From positions 122,710,431 through 122,774,430 of the forward strand of contig NC_088781.1 of the NCBI RefSeq assembly GCF_958450345.1: a DNA stretch of 64,000 bases, given 5' to 3'. Below, in pieces: positions 1 to 11,309 of this stretch; within the stretch, counting starts at the first letter, position 1; each line of letters opens with the position of its first letter. Origin of the DNA: Calliphora vicina. Lineage: Eukaryota > Arthropoda > Insecta > Diptera > Calliphoridae. A program made the position numbers and the translations under genes. The notes beneath the pieces are model-generated. The model worked only from the letters and a program-made list of their open reading frames with translations, was not told the origin of the DNA and ran no database searches.

Positions 1-700
1 ATTTTCCCAATGACAACATTTTCTATAGAAAATGGTATGTCATTTTCCCAATGACAACATTTTCTATAGAAAATGGTATGTCATTTTCCCAATGACAACA
101 TTTTCTATAGAAAATGGTATGTCATTTTCCCAATGACAACATTTTCTATAGAAAATGGTATGTCATTTTCCCAATGATAACATTTTCTATAGAAAATGGT
201 ATGTCATTTTCCCAATGACAACATTTTCTATAGAAAATGGTATGTCATTTTCCCAATGACAACATTTTCTATAGAAAATGGTATGTCATTTTCCCCAATA
301 ACAAAATTTTCTATAGAAAATGGTATGTCATTTTCCCCAATGACAAAATTTTCTATAAAAAATTGTGTCTTTTTCCCACTTGCCACCAAAACAATTTTCT
401 ATAGAATATTTTGTGTCATTTTGGTAATGTCAATATTTTCTTTAGAAAATATTGCGTCATTTAAGTAATGACACAATTTTCCTTAGAATATTGTGAGGAG
501 TTTTGTAAATGACAAACTTTTCTTTAGAAAATTGAGCGGCATTTTCCGTAAGACAAGATTTTCTACAGAATATTTTCTGCAGAAAGTTTACTGTCATTTT
601 TGTAATAAAAAATTTTCTATAGACAATTTTGTTGCATTTTGCGAAAGAAAAGTTTCTGCTTCAGAAAATTGTATGTCAGTTTGGAAATGACAAGAGTTTT
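1..700. repeat. 41-bp tandem satellite, decaying to the right
   Basis: About eight nearly identical 41-bp units run from the window edge to about 330. Later units become progressively more diverged and stretched until about 700. Each unit contains the perfect 14-bp palindrome TTTTCTATAGAAAA followed by ATGGTATGTC. The array continues off the left edge, so its full size is unknown. Open frames here are products of the repeat, since 41 is not a multiple of three and the units carry no coding bias. Confidence 0.95.
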
Positions 701-1140
701 ATATAAAAAGAAGAGTTTATATGTATATAAAATCTTGTGTCATTTTCAATAATCTGAAAGCATTTTCTACATAACTATGAACAAAGTTCTATAAGAAAAT
801 CTGATGATAGAAACCATAGACAACAACTAGATGTGTAACTCAGAGCCAAAAACCTGAGTCTGTTGTCAAAAACCTATTTCATGAGAATGTATTGCATGTA
901 TTATATTTTTGTATCACCCGTCAGGGTTGTCAGATTTTTTTTACCTCCATCGCCAAAAGCTAAACGAAAAATCGCCAAATATCGCCAAAATAATTTGTTT
1001 GAGTTCTTTATTGTAAAATACAGACATACATACTTATTTTATGTATTATAAAGATAATTTATTTCGGTTTAAATCTAGTGCATTAGTTATTTATTTTAAA
1101 TTGATATCAAAAGTATACATTGTATTAGAATTAAACTTTT

Positions 1141-1338
1141 TTAACATTTTATCTGTAGGCTGAAATGAACTGAAACAACATTTATTAACATTCTATAACT
1201 TATTATTATAATCAATGAATCTAAAAGTTCATATTGAATTTTATTACGTAAGCGAGTATTGGTATAAGTCATAATAGAAATTACCCTTTCTACGCAAGCG
1301 TTGCTGGTTGGTAAAATTAACATATTTAGAACGGCCAA
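1141..1338 (-). pseudogene. hAT transposase C-terminal dimerisation domain, remnant
   Basis: The 65-codon minus-strand frame contains 'LPTSNACVERVISIMTY' followed by 'NTRLRNKIQYELLDSLI'. This is the pattern of the C-terminal dimerisation region of hAT transposases (SNA-x-x-ER-x-(F/I)S, then (T/K)-x-x-RN-x-(L/I), then a leucine-rich helix). Upstream coding sequence on the minus strand (1339-1740) is shifted and full of stops, so no catalytic domain can be read. Position and strand fit a transposase transcribed leftward across the element. Family assignment is firm from the motif plus the flanking hAT ends; the gene is dead. Confidence 0.85.
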
Positions 1339-1756
1339 TGTTAAGTCTTTAATCTAACAAAACTCTAACATATTTTGTCGGAATTTTAGATCTAAGTTCA
1401 ATTGATATATGATAATTTTAACCATTGCAATTCATATTCTCCTGCAGATACTTTTGGATTTAAAAATAAAGTTAATGAATTTGAACTACCAAAAATTTCC
1501 ATTCCATTTTTTTTTGAAAATTCATTATATTTGTACTTTAGAAAGAGTTATATTTTCTGGTAACCGTTAAAAATTTCTTTTAAAAGATTTTTAAGTATAA
1601 AAAACAATTTTCTTTTAAAATTTCTACATCATATTCCTCCATTTTCATATTTTGTAATTCCATTTCAAATTCTGTGCCAAAATCGATAGATTTCGGATTC
1701 CAAAGAATCCTTCGAACCAATAGCCATTTTTAATGAGCATATTGAATTATCATAGT

Positions 1757-2375
1757 TGGGGGTAGTGCACTAAATGTTGATTGAAATCAGCATTGCACTA
1801 TCACTCACTAATATTGCAAAAATTTAGTTTGTTTATTTCTTAACTAGCACTAAAAAAAATTAGTGATAGTGATAATTTTTTAATTATCACTAAACGAAGA
1901 TTTAGTGCAAAAATCTGCACTACGATTAATTAGTGCAAAATTTTAACCTGGAATCAAAAAAAAACTGCATTAAACATACTATGTATCACTAAATTTTCAA
2001 AAAGGAGTAGTCATGAAATTGTTGAATCCAAATTCGAAAAATAAAAATTTTAAATATTTTTTGTTATTTTTAATGAAATTATTAGTCTTAAGCTTTAAAT
2101 TAGTGTACAGAAATAAACTTAAAACATTTTGAACTTAAAAATTTAGTCCAAAATTTGAAGTTGCACTCAAATTAGTGCATACAAAAAAGTTGCAATAAAC
2201 TGATGATTGCATTTTTTTAAATCAACTAATTTAATTTTGAGTGCAAAATTTTTTTACTCACTATCAACATTTTTTTACTCACTAATTTTCAACTCAACAG
2301 TAAATGTGAACAAAATGATTGCACTAATTTTGCACTATCAGTAGTGCAAACTGCAAAATTAGTGCACTACTCCCA
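1757..2375. mobile_element. Nested MITE-like element with TAGTGCACTAA ends
   Basis: Inverted ends of about 17 bp (TGGGGGTAGTGCACTAA at left; TGGGAGTAGTGCACTAA read inward from the right) bound about 620 bp inside the hAT element. The interior holds many further copies of TAGTGCA/TGCACTA in both orientations and no coding sequence. No clean target duplication is visible; the flanks 'atcatagt' and 'atcaatgc' share only a few positions. Its superfamily is undetermined. Confidence 0.65.
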
Positions 2376-2960
2376 TCAATGCAAATTATCAATATTTCCA
2401 TTATTATTTAAAAATTACAGCTTACACATTTTAGAAGAAAAACTTAATATTGTTGAAACTATTTGATCATGTATGCTACCTGCATAACAAAAACAAATCC
2501 ATATGATCAGATTATAAATGATTAATTTTATTAACAATTGGGTTAATAAATATCAAAGAAATTATTTCAAGAAAAACAAATAATTTGTTAAAAAATCGCC
2601 AAACAAATCGCCAACTAGTCTGTAAATCGCCATGTCGCCAATTGGAAATTTTGGTCGCCAAAGGCAATGAAAAATCGCCACGTTTGGCGAGAAATCGCCA
2701 CATCTGACAGCCCTGTCACCCGTATGTGTGAAAAGAGAGTAATATTTTACTCTCTCCTTCCGTTCTATGCGTTTATTCTATGGCAGAAACCATAGATGAC
2801 AACTTGCTGTCAAAAACCTAACTGATGATAATGCATTGCCATGTACTTTGTTGTTGTATCACACATATGAGTGAAAAGAGAGCAACTTTTTCATTGACAT
2901 TTCTCTTTCCTTCTATGGCAGAAACAATATTATAATAAACGTAGAAAAAACAAATATGAA

Positions 2961-4342
2961 CAAGTAAGAGTGTTATATTCGGCTACACAAAATCTTGTAT
3001 ACCCAGCATTAATATGTGGCAATAAAATATTTCTCTGATAGAGGCGTTATATGGGGGGTAGGGTCAATTACACGGTGCTACGATGGAAAAAAATTTGGAA
3101 AACGACCTAGCGTGGGTTATAGGTCTTGCTGAGTACATTACAAATTGTGCCGAAAAATTTCAGAAACACCCTCAAATTCAGAAGTCACGTTTTTGTGTAA
3201 ATAAAATTGTCTTTAAAATGCTGTGCAAAAAAAGTTTGGTTTTCATACAAAAAATTTAAAATAACTATTGTTGAATTTGAAAAATTACGAAAAAAATAAA
3301 AAAAAATTAAGGCCCTAATTTTGTAAATCACTTCACCAAAGTGATATTTATATGGAAAGCAAAAACTAAATTTCAAAAATTTTAAAAATTTGTTTTTGTT
3401 TTATATACAAAATTTTCAAATTATGAAAGGCTTGAATTTTGGTGCGTTTGTTCTGTTAAGAAATTGTATTTTTAAAATTTTTGAAATTTTGTTTTTGCTT
3501 GCCATATAAATATCACTTTGTGACGTAATTTACAAAATTAGGGCCTAAACTTTTTATAAAAACTTAAACAATTTCTTGGAATATACATTTAATGCCCACA
3601 TAAAAGGAAATCTTAAATCTTTGTACATCCATAGTTGTTTAAATTTTTGAAATCGGTCTAAAAATGTGTGAGTTAGAGGTACTAAAGTACTACGATCAAC
3701 GCTAAAACAGTTCTTTAAAAATAACTCAAAATTTTGAGGGTGTTTCAAAATCTTTGAAGACACTTTTCAGGTTCTGACAAAAAGTGTCATTTTGTAGCAG
3801 ACTGTTATTAACCAATCTTCACAAAAGTTGGTATAACAATTTAGGTTCATATTTCTTTATGCCTAATTTCATTAGAAGATAATTGTGAAAGTTCAAGTTA
3901 TTTTCTGAGGGGGACCTTGTATGGGGAATAGCGATAAATGTTGCCGAATCTTCGCCATACTTTACAGTACAATTTCAGAGAACAAACTTGTGCAAAATTA
4001 TATCACAATTGCCCCATAATCAACATATTCATGACTGCTCAAACAGTATTCCGGGGAACATTTATATGGGGGCTAGGTGAAATCACACTCCGATATTCCC
4101 CATTTTCAATACCAAACAAACCTCATCAACAGAGAGTACTTGTGGAACATTTCAGCTAGCTAGATTTTTTCGTTTGGACTCTATCGTGTTTTCAACAGAC
4201 AGATGGACACAGCTAGATCCCTTAGAATTTCATAGGGACCAAGTATACACATACTTTTATGGGTATGCGATGAATATTTCGATATGTTACAAATGGAGTG
4301 AGTAAATAAATATACCCGCGATCTTTTTTGATGGTGGGTATA
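2961..4342 (-). mobile_element. Degenerate mini-me-like dispersed fly repeat
   Basis: The left edge reads 'caagtaagagtgttatattc', which matches, inverted, the right end of the better preserved copy at 50846-51685. The right part has a short remnant of the pyrimidine/purine microsatellite ('gacagatggac') and ends 'gatggtgggtataaca'. Internal ATATGGGGGCTAGGTGAAA-type blocks link it to the other dispersed repeats here. It is interrupted by the foldback at 3310-3546. It carries no open reading frame. Confidence 0.55.
3310..3546. mobile_element. Foldback MITE with AGGCCCTAATTTTG ends, copy 1
   Basis: The two ends are long inverted repeats: AGGCCCTAATTTTGTAAATC at left and its near-exact complement at right. 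Similarity extends about 80 bp inward through 'gtgatatttatatgg' and 'aaaatttcaaaaatttta'. A second copy of the same element is at 40107-40344. A further weaker outer inverted repeat ('gaaacaccctcaaa' near 3163 and its complement near 3740) suggests either a larger element or a palindromic target. The target duplication is unclear. Confidence 0.75.
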
Positions 4343-4796
4343 ACAAATTATTACTGGTCACATTAAATTTTTTCAATTATTAAAAAAAAAATTGGAAATT
4401 TGTACAAAAAAATCAAGAGACATTAAAAAAGAAGCAACGACTAACATATATAAAGTAAAAAACCATTCATTTGTACATGAGTCTACACACATACATATGT
4501 ATGTATATATGTAAGTGTGGAGAACGCAATAACACAAAAAAAAATCCATAATGATGTACAGCAAACATACATTAACAAAATGTGACAGTTGGAATTATTT
4601 TTCATTATTATTATGAATTATTTTATGGCGTGTTTAAATGCTTTTGATGTCATTTAATGATACATACCCATACACAAATCTACTTTGTGTACACACACAC
4701 AAACAACTACAGCTACATATACCAGCAAACACAAAAAAAATACCAAACTCCTGCAAATTGACACACACTAAAGAATAAATAAGGTTGTGTGTGTAC
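4343..4796. other. No gene seen: simple AT-rich DNA
   Basis: AT-rich sequence with short CA/TATG microsatellite runs (near 4485-4515 and 4685-4720). No coding, RNA or transposon signal was found. Confidence 0.6.
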
Positions 4797-4969
4797 TAGG
4801 GTGGACCTTATTTTTCACTTTTTTAAATTTTCAATGCTTCCAAATCGTTTTCCATAATTTATAAAACAAATTTTGAAAATTGTTCAGATAACGTTTAGAG
4901 GTTGCACATTTTATTTGAATTTTTGAGGAGCAAAGAAAATTCTAACAGCTCAATATAAGTACCATCCTA
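4797..4969. mobile_element. Small MITE candidate with TAGGGTGG ends
   Basis: The left end TAGGGTGGACCTTATTTTT and the right end read inward, TAGGATGGTACTTATATTG, match at about 14 of 19 positions around 173 bp of non-coding AT-rich DNA. Similar GGGTGG-plus-CTTATTT ends bound the element at 42684-42922. The call rests on the ends alone. Confidence 0.45.
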
Positions 4970-6049
4970 ATGTGTATTCTTGGTTCAGTATTATAAGTAG
5001 TTGATACACAGGTAAAAATAAGTAGAGTGAGTAAATAATGAGGTATGTGAATAGATGTGTGTGTATTTGAGAGTGTATGTTAAAGTATTGTCACATACAT
5101 AGACAACATTCCATTACTTAACAGCGAAATAATAATAATAATAATAAAATAAAAAAGAGATATGCAAAGTCAACTTTTTTAATGTTATAAATTAAAAAGT
5201 ATACATTATGTGTATGTGTATTCCCACACATATATTTTATACATATACAATTCTACAAACACAAATTTCGTACATATATATGTAAGGACTACGAGCTGTC
5301 ACATTCGAGGACATTATTGTAGCAGTAATTTGTCTTTAAAATTTGTCAAATTTCTGATAAATTATTCCTATTGTTTGACTTTAATTTTATATCCATAATA
5401 TTTTGCTACTTTCGAAGGTCCTTAGCGTCTTTTTCAGGAATTTTAAGATAGTGTTTCATCTCATTTATATTCAAATCTTTTCTTTTAGTTCTCTTTTAAA
5501 TAAAATTTTCAAAATCACCTTCATAAGCTGATCATATTTTTGCTCCAATTTGCATGATCTCAGTCCTCATCTCATTTATTATTATACATTTTTTGTCTTT
5601 TGCCATATAAATCATTATAAAATTTATTTTATTTTTTTCTTATTCATACACTCATTTAGAATGATGTGAATCCACAAACATGTACGTATAGGTATGTTCG
5701 TGCAAAGGTAGTCAAATAAATACACACGCATATTTACATACAGTAGCAACATGAAATGTTTTAAGTTGATTTTGTTGTTGCTTTCTTACTGCTGTTTTTT
5801 AATAAATGACACATTATAGTAAGAAGGTTGTTGATTTAATATAAATTGTTAAACAATTTTATTAAATTTTTTTTAGGGAAATTTTAAATAAAAGTATAGG
5901 CAGACAAAAATAATGGTACTTAAAATGTTTCTAAGATTTTTGCCCACTTGTTTTAAATATAGATTTATCAAGAATAAATTACAATAAAATGTTTAAAGAT
6001 CGCTCGCTTATGCCAGAGATGTTTGAATGAAAATGTCTCTCTTATTGCC
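4970..6049. other. No gene seen
   Basis: AT-rich DNA with a short ATA/AAT microsatellite near 5130-5150 and CA/TA-rich runs. No homology to a coding family, RNA or transposon was recognised on either strand. Confidence 0.6.
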
Positions 6050-6748
6050 TGAGATTTTCTTCAGAAAATATCTCTTTTATAGGCAGATATTTTCTATAGA
6101 AAATTTTTCGCTTTTCGCCAGACATTTTCAAAAAATTTCTCGCTTTTAGCAAGAGATTTTCTATAGAAAATTTCTCGCTTTTAGCAAGAGATTTTCTATA
6201 GAAAATTTCTCGCTTTTAGCAAGAGATTTTCTATAGAAAATTTCTCGCTTTTAGCAAGAGATTTTCTATAGAAAATTTCTCGCTTTTAGCAAGAGATTTT
6301 CTATAGAAAATTTCTCGCTTTTAGCAAGAGATTTTCTATAGAAAATTTCTCGAACTGAAGCCCAAAACTGTGCTATAGAAAATCTCTTGCTAAAAGCGAG
6401 AAATTTTCTATAGAAAATCTCTTGCTAAAAGCGAGAAATTTTCTATAGAAAATCTCTTGCTAAAAGCAAGAAATTTTCTATAGAAAATTTCTCGCTTTTA
6501 GCAAGAGATTTTCTATAGAAAATTTCTCGCTTTTAGCAAGAGATTTTCTATAGAAAATTTCTCGCTTTTAGCAAGAGATTTTCTATAGAAAATTTCTCGC
6601 TTTTAGCAAGAGATTTTCTATAGAAAATTTCTCGCTTTTAGCAAGAGATTTTCTATAGAAAATTTCTCGCTTTTAGCAAGAGATTTTCTATAGAAAATTT
6701 CTCGCTTTTAGCAAGAGATTTTCTATAGCACAGTTTTGGGCTTCAGTT
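6050..6748. repeat. 35-bp tandem satellite with internal inversion
   Basis: Units of exactly 35 bp contain TTTCTCGCTTTTAGCAAGAG followed by the palindrome ATTTTCTATAGAAAA. The left units (6050-6110) are diverged; the rest are almost identical. Units run forward to about 6352, then three run in reverse (6373 to about 6478), then seven run forward to about 6728. A 20-bp non-repeat tag, AACTGAAGCCCAAAACTGTG, sits at 6353-6372, and its exact reverse complement closes the array at 6729-6748. No reading frame is meaningful here. Confidence 0.95.
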
Positions 6749-8361
6749 CTATTAACTTTCCTTATAAATTCGTTCTTCATTTTATTTAGTTATTCAACTC
6801 ACACATATTCTTCATTAATTTCATGTATAAAAGTATTTTCTCAGCACATATCAATCAAATTAAATTTTATGTTGCTTTTTTTTGTTCTTTGTTTTTCACT
6901 TATACAGTGTCATTTTTGCTAATATATAATGACTTGACTTGCTCTTGCTCCCAGTTACTTATGTTACATTTATTTCAAGCTTAAATTCCTAAGAAATTAT
7001 TGAAGAAATATTAAACTTTTGTAGGGTATTTTAGATAGAATGTCCTAAACATGAATAATCACTTTACCATTAGCCCTAATCCCATAATTTGTGAACAGAA
7101 AGTTAAATTTCTGAGAAATAGGGATGTGTTTTTCGTAAGTAATTACATGTAAATACTCGTACATAGATATTGACATAGAAAATACATTTGTAGACTTAAA
7201 TTAATGTAGAATATTTCGGAAAATTATATAAAATAGGGAATAAATTAAGAACTATAATGGGAGACTTAAATGCTTTAAATTTAATAAGAATATTTTGTCA
7301 ATTATATGACATATTGTAACAAAAATTTCTGCAATAAGTGGAAGATAGCTAACATAACTGAATCAGTCTATACTGCAGGACAGTAATATTTGTTTGGTAT
7401 AAAATTGTGTTGCAAACACCATACTCCAGATTTAATTTGAAACTTTTTGTTGTTGGTTTCAAATTTTTGTGACTAACGTTCCATTTTTAATAAGTAATTA
7501 CCCAAAATGTTAGCTTGAAAGTATGTGTGTTAGCATTACACACGCTTACAAATATTTGTTTAGATATATCACTGTTACATTAGCATTTTTCGTCCTTGTC
7601 CTACAAGGAACCCCCCATAGAGATTTCTTAAAGTCCAAGGGAGTATAATACATATTTTTATCTTGTCTTCTACATTTTTTTTATATATTTTTTATTATTG
7701 TACTTTATTTTTGTGTACAAATAATTTTATGACATTTTCATGACATTTTTGACGCCTGAGCTTTATTTGTCATGAAAATAAACAAACAAAAACACATACT
7801 CGAAATACATTTAGAGAATGTGTCACTGGCAACAAAAATCAATAATTTCATTGTTTTAATGGCAGGAAGGAAGTGCTTGTTGTAGGAAGAGGTGGTCATT
7901 AAAAGTTTATTAGGGTGGCAAGACCAACTTTAAGTTGAATTTGAGTTTATTTTTTGTTTGGTTTTTTGAATGACATGCATAATAAAAAGCTGAGACTAAT
8001 TGTTGGTCAGAAGAATAATGGTATTTGTTAAATTTTGTAAAAGAAAATTTGCATTTTTTTTAAAAGAAATACTAGTTAGGAAAGTTTTACTTTTGAACTA
8101 GGGAAATAAAGAATCTTACAGTGTTTTTCCAATAACAAACAGTAAATGCTGCTAGTATCATTCTCTAATACATATGTGTGTACAATATTTAGAGCTAGGG
8201 GAAATATGATTGGTTCCTCATAGATAAGGATCGGGATACTTAAGGATCGGGATAAGGATATTACGGAGAACTTTCAGCCAAACATGATGTTGTTCCAGAA
8301 AGGAGATATTTGGCATGAAGAACTAGTTCCAAGTTCTAATATATATTTAACAACGTAAAGA
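6749..8361. other. No gene seen
   Basis: AT-rich DNA with no recognised coding sequence, RNA gene or element boundary. A short 'aggatcgggata' direct duplication lies near 8227-8255. Open frames are short and lack family motifs. Confidence 0.6.
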
Positions 8362-8580
8362 TTTCAACATAACAATGACCAAAATTTATGAATTGGTTTT
8401 TAGAACAAGAATACGTCATGCAACAGTCAGCCGACCTTAACTCTACAGAAAATTTATGGTAAATAGTAAATATAAAGGTAAATCGAGAATTGGCGTATCG
8501 ACATTAAAACTAATTGTAGAATGCGATAAACCAGACATGGTCATCTATTCCAATTCCAAATAAAAGATGTGCGGGTGTAC
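8362..8580 (+). pseudogene. Tc1-like transposase C-terminal remnant
   Basis: Translation in shifting frames gives 'FQHNNDQN' then 'WFLEQEYVMQQSADLNSTEN' and 'LW'. This matches the Tc1 pattern FQ-x-DN-x-(D/P)KH, a spacer, W-(L/F)-x-x-x-x-(I/V)-x-x-(W/Q)-P-A-(Q/S)-S-(P/A)-DLNP-(I/T)-ENLW, which holds the second and third catalytic acidic residues. Here the aspartate of the DN pair and the final glutamate (EN) persist, but frameshifts and a stop after ENLW kill it. No terminal repeats could be assigned. Confidence 0.75.
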
Positions 8581-9248
8581 AATAGGGTGGGTCTAATTGT
8601 TCGGGTGTAACAAAACGTGACAGGCATATAGAAAAATCAGAATCTACATAAAATTCTAAGAAGATTACCAAAATAAAGTATTGGTCTAAAATCAAAACCT
8701 AGCTGCCGCTGATAGACTTCAAAATACACGTTTAAGAAATTTCACTGTATAACAAATTGAGACTTTTTGATTAGAACAGAATAGCGACCCTATAATTCTG
8801 AAAGGGCATATTGAATAGATAATTTTTGTATAATAAACTTATAGTTCAGCTGGTGTGAACTTATTTTTACAGTGGGTGAAATTTTTACTTTTTTGGACGA
8901 ATGGAGGAGCACTACACTAACTGAAAAAAAATGTTGTAAGTTAATGTTTGAGATAATTCTTATTGTCAGAGTTATATCGTGGAATTTTATGGGGATAATT
9001 TTTGTGGATGATCTTAACACTCTATCTCCACTCTTTAAGGCCATTTGACACTTTTTTCAAGAAAATCAAAAAAGTCCTTTAAAAAAGGACATTTAAGGAT
9101 TAAAGCATTATACTAAAATGATTGCCGGAAAGTTTTAGTAGAGGTCTCCAAAGATACCAATATGGTAAAAAACGCTTTTTAGTTTCTTGGGGAATTTTTC
9201 ATAGATTACGTTTTTGCTATATGCCTGTTGACCAAAAAAAATTACCCA
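8581..9248. other. No gene seen
   Basis: No recognisable coding or repeat signal. The longest frame (84 codons, minus strand, 8790-9044) has no family motif. Confidence 0.5.
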
Positions 9249-9645
9249 TCCTACTGTTCAAATTAAAAATGCGGGATTTTTTCAAATGTTTAGCTTTAAA
9301 TTTGAAACATTTGTACAATACAAATTTATTCAACGGCCATTGTTTGTTGTGGTCTTTTCCCATCTTTCTGACCACATATGAAATCGGAGCCAAAGGAACT
9401 GAATCAGGCCAATAACGGATACTCTGTTCCAAAGTAAAGCTTATCCGTGTTTGATCTTCGTCTTCCCTGTCAAAATCACCACTCTAAACCGCACTAACCA
9501 TCTCTCGCATAAGATTTGTTGTGCTTCAGCGGCACTTTTCTTCAAATTAAAGAAGCAAAACGATTTTTTGGTACAAAATTCGACAAAAAACCGCGTTCAA
9601 AAGATACGCAATCTATTGTTAATCCCGCATTTTTAAGTTCTACAC
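9249..9645 (-). mobile_element. Mariner internal-deletion derivative (family 1)
   Basis: On the minus strand the sequence begins with a terminal repeat containing AAAAATGCGGGATT. It then reads transposase N-terminal residues ('LKKSAAEAQQILCERW', 'VVILTGKTK') and, at about 9453, jumps directly to the C-terminal part ('TLEQSIRYWPDSV', 'RKMGKDHNKQWP'). It ends in an inverted AAAAATGCGGGATT near 9270. The middle of the gene, including all catalytic residues, is missing, giving a MITE-like structure with both ends. Related longer relics lie at 22567-23391, 24366-25206 and 57340-58475. Confidence 0.75.
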
Positions 9646-9667
9646 CCAATAATAAATAGATATAAAA

Positions 9668-10412
9668 AAAACAAGTAAGAAAGCATGGTCGGTCAAGCCC
9701 CACCATATAATACCCTACACTAAGTAAAAGAGCAAAAATATTTTTCTTTTAAAATTTCAATAACTTATATTTTTGAGTGATTTTCGGAAGTGGACCTTAT
9801 ATGGGAGCTATGACCAATTATGGACCGATCACCATGAAATTGAGTCTTCTAATTTATCTTTATATGGAAGTCATTTATGTTGAATTTTGTGAGTATACCA
9901 ACATTTTTAAGCGATTTATGCACGTTAAAGTGATTTTCGGAAGCGGGTCTATATGGGAGCTATGTCTAATTATGGACCGATCGTAACAAAATTTGGTGAT
10001 ATGAATTTTGTATATATAAAACTTATTAGGAGTGGAATTTGTGGAGATACATATATAAATTAAACATTTATGACCGATAAAGTCCAATTTCGGAAGGATA
10101 TTTGTATGGGGGATAGGTGAAATAATGGACCGATTTCAGACAGTTTCAATAGATTTGGTCCTTGGGACGAAGAAATAACATGTACCAAATTTGATCAAAA
10201 CATCTTCAACATTGCGACCTGTACTCTGCGCACAAGGTTTACATGGATAGCCAGCCAGCCAGACAGACGGACGGACATCGTTTAATCGACTCAGAAAGTG
10301 ATTCTATGTCGACCGGTATACTTTAAGGTTAGACTAATATTTTTTGGCGTTACAAACATCTGCACAAATGCATTATACCCTCCCCACTATGGTGGTTAGG
10401 GTATAACTATGG
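9668..10412. mobile_element. Dispersed fly repeat with GGTCGG hairpin, copy 1
   Basis: It starts 'acaagtaagaaagcatggtc' with a short hairpin (GGTCGG...CCACC), and ends 'cctccccactatggtggtta' plus 'gggtata'. Inside are repeated blocks of the type 'gatttcggaagtgggcc...tatatgggagctatgac...attatggaccgatc', and a purine/pyrimidine microsatellite 'ccagccagccagacagacgg'. Copies 2 and 3 are at 10462-11080 and 56328-57068. It resembles dipteran mini-me-type elements. It has no coding capacity. Confidence 0.75.
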
Positions 10413-10461
10413 AAACTATTCAGCGAAGCGGTCGACCAAAAAAAAAACAGCTAAGAGTTAA

Positions 10462-11080
10462 AACAAGTAAGAAAGTATGGTCGGTCAAGCCCGACCATAT
10501 AATACCCTACACTAAGTAAAAGAGCAAAAATGTTTCTTTTAAAATTTCAATAATTTATATTTTTGAGTGATTTTCGGAAGTGGGGTTATATGTGGGCTAT
10601 GACCAATTATGGACCGATCACCATGAAATTAGGTCGTGTGAGTTATGTCTATATTAAAGTTAACTATGTTGCATTTTGTGTGTTTACCAACATTTTTAAG
10701 CGATTTATGCACGTTAAAGTGATTTTCGGAAGCGGGACTATATGGGAGCTATGACTAATTATGGACCGATCGTAACAAAATTTGGTGACATGAATTTTGT
10801 GTATATAAAACTTATTTGGAGCGGATTTTGTGGAGATACATTTATAAATTACACATTTATGACCGATAAAGTCCAATTTCGGGAGGACATTTGTATGGGG
10901 GCTAGGTGAAATAGTGGACCGATTTCAGCCAGTTTCAATAGGCTTGGTCCTTGAGCCGAAAAAAGTGATTCTAAGTCGATCGGTATACTTTAAGGTGGGA
11001 GTTAGGCTAATATTTATGGGCGTTACAAACATCTGCACAAACGCATAATACCCTCCCCACTATGGTGGTGTAGGGTATAA
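10462..11080. mobile_element. Dispersed fly repeat with GGTCGG hairpin, copy 2
   Basis: A near-identical head-to-tail neighbour of copy 1. It begins 'aaacaagtaagaaagtatgg' with the hairpin GGTCGGTCAAGCCCGACC at 10479-10496, and ends 'cactatggtggtgtagggta'. Relative to copy 1 it has lost a segment after about 10960 that includes the microsatellite. The two copies are only about 50 bp apart, which suggests tandem duplication or insertion of one beside the other. Confidence 0.75.
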
Positions 11081-11169
11081 AAATGTCCATACTCGTTATA
11101 TTCTAGTGTAGTCGATTTTCTGAATCTGGCTACATATATCGAAGAAAAATTATATACCTCTACTTAAAT

Positions 11170-11309
11170 TTGCACGAGGACACTTGAAGTGGACTGTTGG
11201 CGGTTATATTATGGTGTGGGGTAGCTTTTCTTGTGAAAACTTAGGTCATTTCAACAAAATTGACGGTATTATGGACATATCAGGATACAAAAAGGAACAT
11301 TTACACTAT
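11170..11309 (+). pseudogene. Tc1-like transposase internal fragment
   Basis: 'KWTVGGYIMVWGSFSCENLG' followed by 'HFNKIDGIMDISGY' matches the Tc1 segment 'GG-x-(V/I)MVWG-x-(F/I)S...G-x-(L/F)-x-x-I-x-G-x-M-x-x-x-x-Y', which lies upstream of the second catalytic aspartate. Only about 45 codons survive. The reading frame then continues into mariner-type sequence of the next feature, so this is a fusion of two dead elements. Confidence 0.7.

Larger units (their letters stand above)
922..2715. mobile_element. Decayed hAT-superfamily DNA transposon with 8-bp target duplication
   Basis: The element is bounded by inverted ends CAGGGTTGTCAGAT (left) and, read from the other side, CAGGGCTGTCAGAT (right). 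It is flanked by identical 8-bp direct repeats TCACCCGT at 914-921 and 2716-2723. An 8-bp target duplication with CAGGG-type ends is the hAT signature. Both ends carry clusters of the motif TCGCCA (about 949-992 and 2586-2700), which fits subterminal transposase binding sites. A hAT dimerisation-domain relic lies inside on the minus strand, and a second repeat element is nested at 1757-2375. It cannot be autonomous now. Confidence 0.9.
805..2925. repeat. Diverged tandem duplication split by the hAT insertion
   Basis: A stretch of about 140-160 bp is present twice. Copy 1 is 805-921 continued at 2724-2765, interrupted by the hAT element. Copy 2 is about 2787-2925. Shared blocks in order are 'agaaaccatag', 'gtcaaaaacct', a 'gcattgcatg'-like block, 'ttgtatcac' and 'gtgaaaagagag'. 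The duplication must be older than the hAT insertion, because only copy 1 is interrupted. Confidence 0.7.

Noticed and set aside
196..690. 90- and 65-codon frames in the first satellite
   Set aside because: They simply translate the 41-bp unit in rotating frames.
9777..10087. Frames conserved among 9777, 10563 and 56439 (and minus-strand partners)
   Set aside because: They are shared because the dispersed repeat is shared. Overlapping frames on both strands are equally conserved, which argues against protein selection.
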